From: Candidatus Omnitrophota bacterium
GTDB lineage: Bacteria; Omnitrophota; Gorgyraeia; 2-01-FULL-45-10
Assembly: GCA_030691985.1 (NCBI GenBank)
Contig: JAUYDB010000186.1
Span: 1-34,859, forward strand
Direction of reading: 5' to 3'
Length of the DNA: 34,859 nucleotides
The notes beneath the pieces are model-generated. The model saw only the letters and a program-made list of their open reading frames with translations. It made no database searches and was not told the origin of the DNA. Below are positions 27,307-34,767 of the stretch, in pieces. Numbering within the stretch: position 1 is the first letter of the stretch; each line of letters starts with the position of its first letter. Both the position numbers and the translations under genes were made by a program.

Positions 27307-29094
27307 ATGCCATTGAGTCCGAAAAAGATATCCCTGAAAGATGCCTGTGAAGCCCTTCAACTCAATTACGAAAATTTTATATCTCTCCTGAAAGATCATG
27401 ATTCCGACGATCCTGTGTCGGCGTCCGGTGCCGGCATCGACGACCTGACCGACCGGGAAGAGGATGCCATACGCGGGAATATTCACAGGGCTAATGAAAG
27501 CTGGCTCATTACATCCATACTGGGCAGGCTGGATATGGACGATCTGAAATTTGAGGGTGATATCACGTCAAAAGATGCCCGGATACTGGACAACATCGCC
27601 GCATCTTCCGGAAAGAGTGAAAGAAGATTGCTCGGGGAGATTTTACGAGGGGCTCAATCAAAAGTGAAGGATGACCTTGAGAATGAATTCAAGAGGAGGA
27701 TAAAAGGGCAGGACGAGCTTGTCCATTCGCTTCTGATAGCGCTTGTGCTCAATGAGCATTGCCTGCTCGAGGGGCTTCCGGGAGTGGGAAAGACCGAAAT
27801 TGTGAAATGGATAGCGAATGTTACGGGGCTGCCTTTCAGCAGAGTGCAGTTCATCCCCGACATGCTGCCGTCGGATCTGATCGGCAAGGATCATATTGAT
27901 ATATTGAAACTCAACGCGCGCGATCCGAACGCGATCAGTTGGGCAAACGGCCCGATATTTACCAGCATACTGCTCGCGGACGAGATAAACCGCGCCCCGT
28001 CGAAGGTCCAGGCGGCGCTCCTGGAGTCGATGGGTGAAAAGCAGGTTACGCCGTTCGGTAAGATGTCCATGCCGGTATTAAGTCCGCTTCACCAGGCCGC
28101 TCTGGAATTATGGCCCTTGAAATTTCCCGAACTTTTTTCCAAAGCCAAGGCCGAACCCCGCGGATTGATCGGCATGCCCGTTATCCCCGCCCACAGGAAG
28201 GATCTTGCGCAATTTACCGTATTTGCCACAATGGATCCCATAGAACAGGAAGGCACCTATCCGCTTTCAGAGGCGCAGACCGACAGATTCTGTTTTAAAG
28301 TAATCGTCCCTTATCCGCCGAGGGACAGTTATCTGGATATATTGGAAGTGGTATATAGCGGGGAAAAACCTCCTGAGGCGATTGAGCTTAATATGTCTGT
28401 ATTGAAATGCAGGCGGTACTTTGAAAAATACCCGCGCCACATGATCCCCGTTTTACTTCCTCTTTACTTTTTACTGAAGTGCCGCGCCGAAATCCTGCCT
28501 GTCAGGATCGGTAAAGATGAGTGGATGCGCGATAGGCCGTCTAAAAAGTCGGGCGGAAGTTCTGCGGACGATCTCGTGGTAGGCGATCCCCTTTTCTTCT
28601 CCGTCGCGGAAGATCTTGCCGGCAAGTCACCCGATCTGCGTATGAGCCGCACGGAGAGCGGCATATTGCAAAAGATTCACGATGTGGTCTACACGACAAA
28701 CGCCCGCACTATCGGCGCGGGCGAGACACAGGGCGCGCGGCTTTGGTATGATAAAGAGCAGATTGAGATGCGCCAGTACATCTTTGAACAGGAAAGATCC
28801 GGCCGGGACACAAAACGCAAAGAGAGGCTTTCTCGCGTCCTTGAAGAAGAACATTGCCAGTATGTAAAAGCCGGTGGCAGTCCCCGCGCCTTTCTGAAGC
28901 TGGTCGCGGCTTCGCTCTGCCAGGCGTTTCTTGACAGCCGCGACAAAATAGATGAAGAGGATGTCATCAAGGTTATTGACAATGTTCTTCGGCACCGTAT
29001 ACACATGGATGTTCACGCGCGCATGGCCGGCATATCCCCCGAAGACGTTATACACAAGGTTTGCGAGCGTATCCTAAGCCCTGATAATAGGTAA
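27307..29094 (+). CDS. Long MoxR-family AAA+ ATPase
   Basis: The 595-aa protein has the MoxR core: Walker A GLPGVGKT (156-163), the MoxR signature QFIPDMLPSDLIG (181-193), Walker B ILLADEIN (221-228) and sensor 1 ATMDPIEQEGTYPL (307-320; the family usually has ATQNP). The arginine-finger segment AQTDRF (323-328) and the sensor-2 region GGSPRAFLKL follow. MoxR proteins are chaperone-like ATPases that remodel or activate partner complexes, usually with VWA proteins. This one is far longer than the usual 320-350 residues: about 120 extra residues precede the core, about 40 are inserted between Walker B and sensor 1 (roughly 252-300), and the lid region is also expanded. GGGAGGT lies six bases before ATG 27307. 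The DUF58-like VWA gene follows 33 bases later, as in typical MoxR-VWA pairs. Confidence 0.95.
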   Translation: MPLSPKKISLKDACEALQLNYENFISLLKDHDSDDPVSASGAGIDDLTDREEDAIRGNIHRANESWLITSILGRLDMDDLKFEGDITSKDARILDNIAASSGKSERRLLGEILRGAQSKVKDDLENEFKRRIKGQDELVHSLLIALVLNEHCLLEGLPGVGKTEIVKWIANVTGLPFSRVQFIPDMLPSDLIGKDHIDILKLNARDPNAISWANGPIFTSILLADEINRAPSKVQAALLESMGEKQVTPFGKMSMPVLSPLHQAALELWPLKFPELFSKAKAEPRGLIGMPVIPAHRKDLAQFTVFATMDPIEQEGTYPLSEAQTDRFCFKVIVPYPPRDSYLDILEVVYSGEKPPEAIELNMSVLKCRRYFEKYPRHMIPVLLPLYFLLKCRAEILPVRIGKDEWMRDRPSKKSGGSSADDLVVGDPLFFSVAEDLAGKSPDLRMSRTESGILQKIHDVVYTTNARTIGAGETQGARLWYDKEQIEMRQYIFEQERSGRDTKRKERLSRVLEEEHCQYVKAGGSPRAFLKLVAASLCQAFLDSRDKIDEEDVIKVIDNVLRHRIHMDVHARMAGISPEDVIHKVCERILSPDNR

Positions 29095-29127
29095 TAAGGA
29101 AGGCCCCCGCGAGGAAGTTAGAGAGCG

Positions 29128-30234
29128 ATGCCATATACGGAAAGCCTTAAGGCCGTTAACAAGGAGGTTTTAAGGCGTATAAACCGCGAAGTTTCGGTGA
29201 GGGCGTCGCGTTTCGCCAATGCGCTGCTCTCCGGCGTATTCCGCGCGATATTTCAGATTGAAAAGGCGTATGAATTCGCCGAGCCCGCCATTTTTCAGCC
29301 GGAACATGAACCTGACAGGATGCTCTTAAACCGGTTAGACGGATACCGCTTGTCCAACCTGCCTATGGCGATAGCAAACGAAGATGTGCTGGTCTCCCGA
29401 TATCAACTCTTTACAGAATACGATTTTGTCGTAGTGGCCGATGTCAGCCAGTCGATGATGTTGTACTGGTGGGGCATATACGGCGGAGATCCTATGCCCG
29501 GCCATACCGCAGAGGAACTTACCGCCGATGTGGAGGCTCATAAGTGGAAGATCCCCGGTGACAGGACAAAGCTTTTTTTGCTCAAATATACGCTGGCCTC
29601 TTTCCTGCATGCGGCAAGGGCGAACGAATTTTTTTCGTACGTCCTGCTCGCCGGAGACAGCAAGATAGAGCTCTATGATTCCCGCAGGGAGCCGAATCTC
29701 GAAGAGACTCTTTTAAGGAACATAGACGAGCATTATGGAAAGCTTGTCACTAAAGGCGGGGAGGAGAGGCCTCAGCTGCAGGAGGCCCTGCGCCAGGTGC
29801 TTGCGAGGCGCCGCCGCGCGATAGTGCTTTGTATATCGGATTTTAATGACTGTCTTCAGCACATAAATGATAAGGGCGGCGCGCGCCTTTCGCAGAATGA
29901 CATAATACTTCCGCTTGCCGAGATATCATCCCGCCACCGCCTGCTCGTTCTTCAGATAAATCACCGCCTTGAGCACGAGCCGCAGGCTGGTGAGGCGACT
30001 TTTGATGTCAAAAATTGCCCGTATTTGAACGGCGAAATACGTTCGGAGCAAAGAGGCTATGCGGTGAGTGATAGGGATCTGGTCTTATACGGAGAGAAAG
30101 TTGATGCGTGGAAAAAAACGCTCGGTGTGAATTTCGGCAAATTCGGCATAAAATGGCAGAGCCTCAGGGCAGGTAAGGACGACGAAAACGTGGATACGAG
30201 GATTTACGAACTCGGCGTCCAGACAGGGAGATGA
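29128..30234 (+). CDS. VWA-domain protein, DUF58-like partner of MoxR
   Basis: The 368-aa cytosolic product has a helical N-terminal region, then a DUF58-like approach (NRLDGYRLSNLP, VLVSRYQLFTE) to a VWA domain. The MIDAS motif DVSQS (105-109) is intact and follows strand DFVVVA. A later strand, RAIVLCISDFND, supplies the second acidic metal-site loop. Intact MIDAS residues imply divalent-metal-dependent ligand binding. In known MoxR-VWA pairs the VWA protein is an adaptor that brings the ATPase to its target. An insertion with a WWGIYGGDP stretch follows the MIDAS directly. GAGGAAG lies ten bases before the ATG. It is one gene downstream of moxR and four bases upstream of the next orphan, so all three are surely co-expressed. 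Confidence 0.92.
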   Translation: MPYTESLKAVNKEVLRRINREVSVRASRFANALLSGVFRAIFQIEKAYEFAEPAIFQPEHEPDRMLLNRLDGYRLSNLPMAIANEDVLVSRYQLFTEYDFVVVADVSQSMMLYWWGIYGGDPMPGHTAEELTADVEAHKWKIPGDRTKLFLLKYTLASFLHAARANEFFSYVLLAGDSKIELYDSRREPNLEETLLRNIDEHYGKLVTKGGEERPQLQEALRQVLARRRRAIVLCISDFNDCLQHINDKGGARLSQNDIILPLAEISSRHRLLVLQINHRLEHEPQAGEATFDVKNCPYLNGEIRSEQRGYAVSDRDLVLYGEKVDAWKKTLGVNFGKFGIKWQSLRAGKDDENVDTRIYELGVQTGR

Positions 30235-30238
30235 AGAT

Positions 30239-31489
30239 ATGTTCAAGATAGTAAATCAGGATATCCTTCTTCGGCTGAAACTTACTATGGATAGAAAGTC
30301 CTACAGCGTTGTAAATATCTGCGGGGCGCAGGATGCGGGCCAGATCGTTCTTAAGCTGAGATCTGACGAAGGCGGCGGTCTCGCAACCTCTGTTTTTCTT
30401 GCCGACGCGGCAGAGAAGTATTCCGTAGACAACACGGGAAAGACGCTCGGCCAATGGCTTGATGAGGAATTTTTGGGCGCTGAAAGCTGTTTGGAAAACA
30501 TCGTTGATGCGTATGCCGATGCGGACGGCGCGCCGCGTTTGGCCGGAGGTGATGGGATGGCGCAGGCATCGAAGACACGCGCCCTGCTTAATCTGGGAGC
30601 GATCCGGACTCTGGGCAATCGATCAAGAGACGAGGTATTATCCCATCTGAAATCATGGCTGGATGCGGATCGGCATATGTGGCAGACGCGGAAGGTTGGC
30701 ATGGACAAGGAAGCCAGGTCAGAATCGATAGATATAATAGTGATGCCGACAGCGAGATTGGAGGGATTGTTTCTTGAACTTAAAAAAGCAAGGGCAGAGG
30801 CCGAGGCGCGTTCGGTCTCTTTGGATGGGGTCAGTATAAGATTTGAGCCTTTTCTCTGCCGCGCCCTTGAAAGGCATTGGACGGAGGTCTTGAGAGGAGT
30901 TGATATTATTCGCGCTATGGGACGGTCTGACAGCGGCGGAATGCGGGTAGATGCGCAAATCCGGGAGGCAAGCCCGCCTGCGGACATTGCTCATAGTAAG
31001 ATTAATATCGCAAGGACATTCAAACACGGCAAAAAAGACGCAGTTTCCGAAAGCGCGGAACCCAGGAAAATCCGGATTTCCGCCGTAACGGACGGGTATA
31101 AAACAGATATTGCGATAGAGTTATTCTTTTCGGTGGCTGCGAGCAAAACGTTCGCGGCCAGAATTATCACTCATTGCGGTATATCGCGTCTGAACCCTAA
31201 AAAGATTGTAAAACAACTGAAGGCTGGGCTTGAAGGGTATCTTAGCGATATGCAGTGGGCGCTGGATAAGTATTTTAAGGATAACATGATGAGCGTCGCG
31301 TCGTACAGGGGTATGGTATTTCAGGATATCGATGAGTTTAAAAAATGGCTGGGAGCGTCGTCAAACGCGGATGATTATAAAATATGCCGGCTCGGTTCGG
31401 CTGAGCAGAAAGGCGGGCCCCGTATCTTAAGCCGTGAAAATCCAGCCGATATTATAGCCGAGTGGCTTCAGGGCATTGCGGCCGATTAA
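30239..31489 (+). CDS. Cytosolic protein of unknown function (416 aa)
   Basis: No family is recognised. There is no signal peptide or membrane segment. The N-terminal 65 residues look beta-rich, and a charged helical middle follows. Then comes a likely disordered linker (about 240-275), and the rest is a mixed alpha/beta C-terminal domain. A GGGAGATGAAG lies just before ATG 30239, and the gap to the VWA stop is four bases. The gene has no visible nucleotide-binding or catalytic motif. Its tight coupling to moxR and the VWA gene suggests the third, system-specific member of a MoxR-VWA ternary complex, for example a substrate adaptor. That is inference from position. Confidence 0.78.
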   Translation: MFKIVNQDILLRLKLTMDRKSYSVVNICGAQDAGQIVLKLRSDEGGGLATSVFLADAAEKYSVDNTGKTLGQWLDEEFLGAESCLENIVDAYADADGAPRLAGGDGMAQASKTRALLNLGAIRTLGNRSRDEVLSHLKSWLDADRHMWQTRKVGMDKEARSESIDIIVMPTARLEGLFLELKKARAEAEARSVSLDGVSIRFEPFLCRALERHWTEVLRGVDIIRAMGRSDSGGMRVDAQIREASPPADIAHSKINIARTFKHGKKDAVSESAEPRKIRISAVTDGYKTDIAIELFFSVAASKTFAARIITHCGISRLNPKKIVKQLKAGLEGYLSDMQWALDKYFKDNMMSVASYRGMVFQDIDEFKKWLGASSNADDYKICRLGSAEQKGGPRILSRENPADIIAEWLQGIAAD

Positions 31490-31503
31490 TCGAGGAGGAG
31501 AGC

Positions 31504-31638
31504 ATGGAAGGTGTAAAAGTTTTGAGGAGCACTCAGATTATAATCTTAGGCATCTGCGTCGCGTTTGCAGCGATTATCTCCAGCGTGATAATTTCGAAGG
31601 GGAACAGAAGATGTAAACAAAGCGGCGATAATGAATGA
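31504..31638 (+). CDS. Small single-TM protein (44 aa)
   Basis: An ATG preceded by a very strong GAGGAGGAG (31492-31500) opens a 44-codon frame. The product has a charged N-terminus, one long hydrophobic segment (about residues 11-31: QIIILGICVAFAAII then SSVIIS) and a basic, polar tail, so it should insert as a single transmembrane helix. The gene starts 14 bases after the previous stop and overlaps the next start by eight bases. The ribosome-binding site is the best in the region and argues that the frame is real. It may be a small regulator of the cluster's membrane protein, or the truncated N-terminus of a longer anchored protein. Confidence 0.6.
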   Translation: MEGVKVLRSTQIIILGICVAFAAIISSVIISKGNRRCKQSGDNE

Positions 31639-32047
31639 TATTAAAAGAATTTCTGCGGTTGCAATTATAATTAATTTTATAGCGCTATTCTCAAGCCATG
31701 CTCAGCCAAATATTCCCCGAGAGAACATTCCGAAGGACGCTTCTGTTGAAATAAGGAAAGAGATTGAAAAGTTATATTCTCCCGATGCCATAGAAAGAGC
31801 CGAGGCAGCTATTCACCTTGGATGGATGGGGAGCAAGGCGGCTCCGGCCATACCATTCCTAAAGGCGATGTTGAACGATAACGCCCCCATAGAGTGGGAA
31901 TACGTCGATATCCCGAGATCCGAGATACCGTTATATAAACCATTCACACCCGGCGAAGAGGCGAAAAGCGCGGTAGAATCAATGCTTAAAGAGATACCAG
32001 GGCAAGATCTCGGACCCAGCCAAACGGCAGGAGTGGCGGGAGACTAA
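31631..32047 (+). CDS. Small exported protein with a HEAT-type repeat
   Basis: The 138-aa product has an N-terminal signal peptide (about 1-24, ending near SSHA). One or two HEAT-type helical repeats follow: AIERAEAAIHLGWMGSKA then APAIPFLKAMLND matches the pattern D..R..AA..LG..G..A.PfL...L.D. The tail has an EEAKSAVESMLKEI helix and a disordered end. HEAT repeats bind other proteins or peptides. The start overlaps the 44-aa gene by eight bases, so it probably belongs to the end of the same transcript. It has no catalytic motif. It could be a periplasmic partner of the cluster or an unrelated cargo gene. Confidence 0.72.
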   Translation: MNDIKRISAVAIIINFIALFSSHAQPNIPRENIPKDASVEIRKEIEKLYSPDAIERAEAAIHLGWMGSKAAPAIPFLKAMLNDNAPIEWEYVDIPRSEIPLYKPFTPGEEAKSAVESMLKEIPGQDLGPSQTAGVAGD

Positions 32048-32279
32048 CTATGGTGAGGTAGAGCGGCTCCCTAAAAAAGCAGGGGCCAAGGAATAGCATG
32101 GGATGGGGGGCAACTACCTTAGAGCTTGCAAGTCGAGGCGTGTATGAATATAGTCAAAATCATTTGGAATAAATTTTTTATCAGAGATGCCGAAGCGTCT
32201 GTTAACGGGTTAGAGGTTTTTGCCGAAGATCTGTTCAGGGCAGGCGCACGTGTGCTGATTTGCGGAGGAGGCGTTACTA

Positions 32280-32315
32280 ATCATCCCCGAAGTCGTCTCC
32301 GGCATAAATCCCTAA
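32280..32315 (+). repeat. Right copy of the 36-bp direct repeat
   Basis: It matches the 3' end of the MFS gene at 6928-6963: 28 identical bases, two mismatches, then CCCTAA. It lies outside any credible gene and directly touches the hairpin repeat that starts at 32314. Together with the left copy it brackets the whole large cluster. Confidence 0.85.
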
Positions 32316-32336
32316 AAAATGGGGGACACCCATTTT
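32314..32336. repeat. Third AAATGGGGGACAC hairpin repeat
   Basis: This is identical in core to the copy at 166-189. AAAATGGG pairs with CCCATTTT around the loop GGACA. An A-run before and a T-run after would let it act as a weak terminator in both directions, between the cluster and dnaX. Confidence 0.75.
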
Positions 32337-32390
32337 ACTTTCGGAAGATTGAAGTTGATTTTATGCCTTTATCGTGATATTTTACGGACT

Positions 32391-34139
32391 ATGAGCTATA
32401 TAGTATTCGCGAGAAAATACCGCCCCCAGACCTTTGATGATATCGAAGGTCAGGCCCATGTAACCACCACCCTTAAGAACGCGATCTCACAAAATCGCGT
32501 CGCGCATGCGTATATATTCGCGGGCCCGCGCGGCGTTGGCAAGACCACCACAGCAAGGATTTTTGCCAAGGCGCTCGATTGCGAAAAAGGCCCGACACCC
32601 ATGCCGTGCAACAAATGCGATCTGTGCAAAGAGATAACGCGGGGCTCAAACCTCGACTGCCTTGAGATAGACGGCGCTTCAAACAGGGGAATCGACGAGA
32701 TAAGGAACCTGAGAGAGAACGTTAAATTTGCGCCTTCAAGGGGTAAATTCAAAATCTATATAATCGATGAAGTGCATATGCTTACACCTGAAGCGTTCAA
32801 CGCTCTCCTGAAGACGCTGGAAGAGCCGCCGCCGCACGCTAAATTCATATTCGCGACAACCCAGGCCCATAAAGTCCCCGCAACGATACTTTCAAGATGC
32901 CAGAGGTTCGATTTCAGGAGGATCGCGGCCTCAGGCATATTTAAGAACCTTAAAAGCATTTCCGAAAGCGAAAGCCTGAAGGTGAATGATGACGCGCTTA
33001 TGTTGATAGCGAAACATTGCGACGGGAGCATGCGGGATGCCCAGGTGACGCTGGACCAGATAATGTCATTTGCCGAAGGAACTCTGGGGGCGGAAGACGT
33101 GGCGAAGATCCTTGGTATAGTGGACGACGAGATCCTATTCGGCCTATCCGGGGCCATCAATGAAAAGGACGCCTCAACAGCCCTCAGAATAGTCGACAAT
33201 TTCGTAAATGAAGGCAAAGAGACGCTTGAGGTAGTGCTGGGCCTGATAGAGCATTTCAGGAATATATCGATAGCGAAAATAGGCAAGGAGTTAAACTCTT
33301 TGATAGACACCAGCGCCGAGAAGATAAAGGCTTACGCTGAGGAAGCGAAGAAATTTACCATAGAAGAGGTCCTTTATATAATTTATACGCTTTCCAATAC
33401 AATAGACTTCATAAGAAAGTCTAATCTTTCCAAAATACCGCTTGAGGCCGCCCTCATTAAGCTTACACGGACAGGTTCCATAATGTCGATGGCTGAGATA
33501 ATTGATAGGGTAGACGCGCTTGGGAAGAACTGCGCCCAGGAGAGCGCGGGCTATAAATCATCGGCCGCAGGCCAAAGGGTGGATAAAGCCAAAGCGGTTT
33601 CTTCCACTCCTGCCGTCGATGCCTCGACCAAGCCCGGCATCGATCCCGAGCACAGTCGAGGGATCGAGAGGCCGAAGGGTGTCGCAGCTCCGACGGAAGA
33701 GGCTCCTCCGGAAAGGCGCGAGAATAAAGAAGATCTTAATGAGGCGCTGAGCTCATGGGAGAGCATAGTAAATTATGTTAAGACGAAAAAAATATCGATC
33801 GGGTCATATCTTCAGGAAGGGTATCCTGTGAGCCTGGAGAACGGGATTCTTACAATAGGTTTTTCAAAAGAATTCCAGTTCCACAAAGAGATGCTGGGCT
33901 CATTAGAGAACAGGCGTTTGATCGAAGAGGCCGTCCGGATCATATTGAATCTGGGCCTCAAGGTGAACCTTATAGCGACAGAAACCCCCACCAGCCAGGG
34001 CCGAAACGGCGGCTCCTATGATTTGAGCGGCGGATCCGGCGCGGCGAAGGAAGATATTGACCCGATAGTTAAGACGGCCCTTGATATATTCGACGGGGAG
34101 ATGAAAATCGCAAGAGACCCAAGGCCTAAGCAAAAATGA
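32391..34139 (+). CDS. dnaX: DNA polymerase III subunit tau/gamma
   Basis: The 582-aa product is the clamp-loader ATPase DnaX. It shows the N-terminal signature FARKYRPQTFDDIEGQ, Walker A GPRGVGKT (45-52), zinc-binding cysteines C64, C73, C76 and C79, Walker B IIDEVHM (124-130) and the arginine finger in ILSRC (166-170). Domain III, a hydrophilic linker (about 375-450) and a tau-like C-terminal domain follow. ATG 32391 starts the conserved MSYIVFARKYRP; an upstream in-frame ATG at 32319 lies inside the hairpin repeat and is rejected. The ribosome-binding site is weak. The linker contains an in-frame palindromic insert (33640-33667) and, beyond it, a run of seven A (33786-33792). The stop overlaps recR (ATGA); the ybaB gene often found between them is absent. 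Confidence 0.96.
   Translation: MSYIVFARKYRPQTFDDIEGQAHVTTTLKNAISQNRVAHAYIFAGPRGVGKTTTARIFAKALDCEKGPTPMPCNKCDLCKEITRGSNLDCLEIDGASNRGIDEIRNLRENVKFAPSRGKFKIYIIDEVHMLTPEAFNALLKTLEEPPPHAKFIFATTQAHKVPATILSRCQRFDFRRIAASGIFKNLKSISESESLKVNDDALMLIAKHCDGSMRDAQVTLDQIMSFAEGTLGAEDVAKILGIVDDEILFGLSGAINEKDASTALRIVDNFVNEGKETLEVVLGLIEHFRNISIAKIGKELNSLIDTSAEKIKAYAEEAKKFTIEEVLYIIYTLSNTIDFIRKSNLSKIPLEAALIKLTRTGSIMSMAEIIDRVDALGKNCAQESAGYKSSAAGQRVDKAKAVSSTPAVDASTKPGIDPEHSRGIERPKGVAAPTEEAPPERRENKEDLNEALSSWESIVNYVKTKKISIGSYLQEGYPVSLENGILTIGFSKEFQFHKEMLGSLENRRLIEEAVRIILNLGLKVNLIATETPTSQGRNGGSYDLSGGSGAAKEDIDPIVKTALDIFDGEMKIARDPRPKQK
33640..33667. repeat. Palindrome inside the dnaX linker
   Basis: Arms TCGATCCC (33640-33647) and GGGATCGA (33660-33667) flank a 12-base spacer. 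The stretch encodes IDPEHSRGIE in frame, within the proline-rich, probably disordered linker of DnaX. CGATCCC-GAGCACAGTCGA-GGGATCG-type palindromes are familiar as dispersed intergenic repeats in some bacterial genomes, so this looks like a repeat that was tolerated because it kept the frame. No second copy was seen in the window. Confidence 0.55.
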
Positions 34140-34741
34140 CCGGTTTTCCTGTTTCCATGAGAGCATTGATAGAAGGGTTTTCCAGGATGCCTGGAATCGG
34201 CCCAAAGAGCGCCCAGAGGCTCGCTTTCTATATTCTGAGATCCTCGAAGGCCGAAGCCGAGGCGCTGTCGAAGGCGATCCTGAAAGTTAAAGATTCCGTG
34301 AAGTCCTGCGGCGCCTGCAACAATTTGAGCGATGATGATATTTGCGAGATATGTAAAAGCGCGTCAAGGAACAAGGCTTTACTTTGCGTGGTGGAGGAGC
34401 CTAACGACGTTATTACGATAGAACGCGCCGGTTTTTTTCACGGCCTGTATCACGTGCTTTTAGGATCGCTCTCGCCTCTGGACGGCATAGGGCCGCAGGA
34501 CCTGAAGATAAGGGAGCTTCTAGAAAGGGTTAAGAAAGAAAAGTTCAAGGAGATAATTATAGCGACTGATTTCAATTCAGAAGGCGAGGCGACGGCGCTC
34601 TATCTGTTTAAGGTATTAAAGAATTGCGGCGCAAGGCTGACGAGAGTGGCTTATGGAATACCGGTCGGCGGAGACCTCCAATACGCCGATCAGGCAACAA
34701 TAATAAAGGCCTTCGAAGGCAGGCGTGAGGCTAGTAAATAG
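34136..34741 (+). CDS. recR: Recombination mediator protein RecR
   Basis: The 201-aa product has the RecR layout. A helix-hairpin-helix segment (MPGIGPKSAQRLAF, 18-31) comes first, then a four-cysteine zinc finger (C58, C61, C70, C73), then a Toprim domain (about 80-175) with the acidic start VVEEPNDV and the conserved EGEATALYL, and a C-terminal tail after GIPVGGDLQYAD. RecR works with RecO (and RecF) to load RecA onto SSB-coated single-stranded DNA in gap repair. The ATG overlaps the dnaX stop by four bases, so the two are coupled. The length is normal. The last codons and stop lie in a short tandem repeat. Confidence 0.96.
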   Translation: MTGFPVSMRALIEGFSRMPGIGPKSAQRLAFYILRSSKAEAEALSKAILKVKDSVKSCGACNNLSDDDICEICKSASRNKALLCVVEEPNDVITIERAGFFHGLYHVLLGSLSPLDGIGPQDLKIRELLERVKKEKFKEIIIATDFNSEGEATALYLFKVLKNCGARLTRVAYGIPVGGDLQYADQATIIKAFEGRREASK

Positions 34742-34765
34742 GCTAGTAAATAGGATAGTAAAATA
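34729..34765 (+). repeat. Three-unit 12-bp tandem repeat across the recR stop
   Basis: GGCTAGTAAATA occurs twice exactly (34729-34740 and 34741-34752), followed by a third, slightly changed unit GGATAGTAAAATA (34753-34765). The first unit contains the last recR codons, and the stop TAG spans the first and second units. Further in-frame TAG codons follow, so slippage here could shift the C-terminus by a few residues without harm. Confidence 0.8.
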
Positions 34766-34767
34766 GG

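Larger units (their letters stand above)
32144..32377 (+). pseudogene. Short open frame, possible truncated gene cut by the direct repeat
   Basis: ATG 32144 has GAGG five bases upstream and opens a plausible protein-like stretch of about 45 residues (MNIVKIIWNKFFIRDAEAS, later RAGARVLICGGG). From 32280 on, the frame runs into the copied MFS 3' end and the palindromic repeat, and the residues become basic and unconvincing before the stop at 32377. The simplest reading is a gene truncated at the repeat junction; a chance frame is also possible. No family is recognised. Confidence 0.3.
32048..32390. other. 343-bp gap between the cluster and dnaX
   Basis: No convincing gene fills this gap. It holds a possible gene remnant (32144-32279), the right copy of the 36-bp direct repeat and an AAATGGGGGACAC hairpin. 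The 32048-32143 part shows a G-rich stretch (GGGATGGGGGG near 32100) and nothing I can name. No clear promoter for dnaX was found. Confidence 0.7.

Noticed and set aside
32319..32390. An upstream in-frame ATG giving a 24-residue longer DnaX
   Set aside because: It lies inside the palindromic repeat, has no ribosome-binding site, and the extra residues are not part of the DnaX family. The conserved protein starts at 32391.
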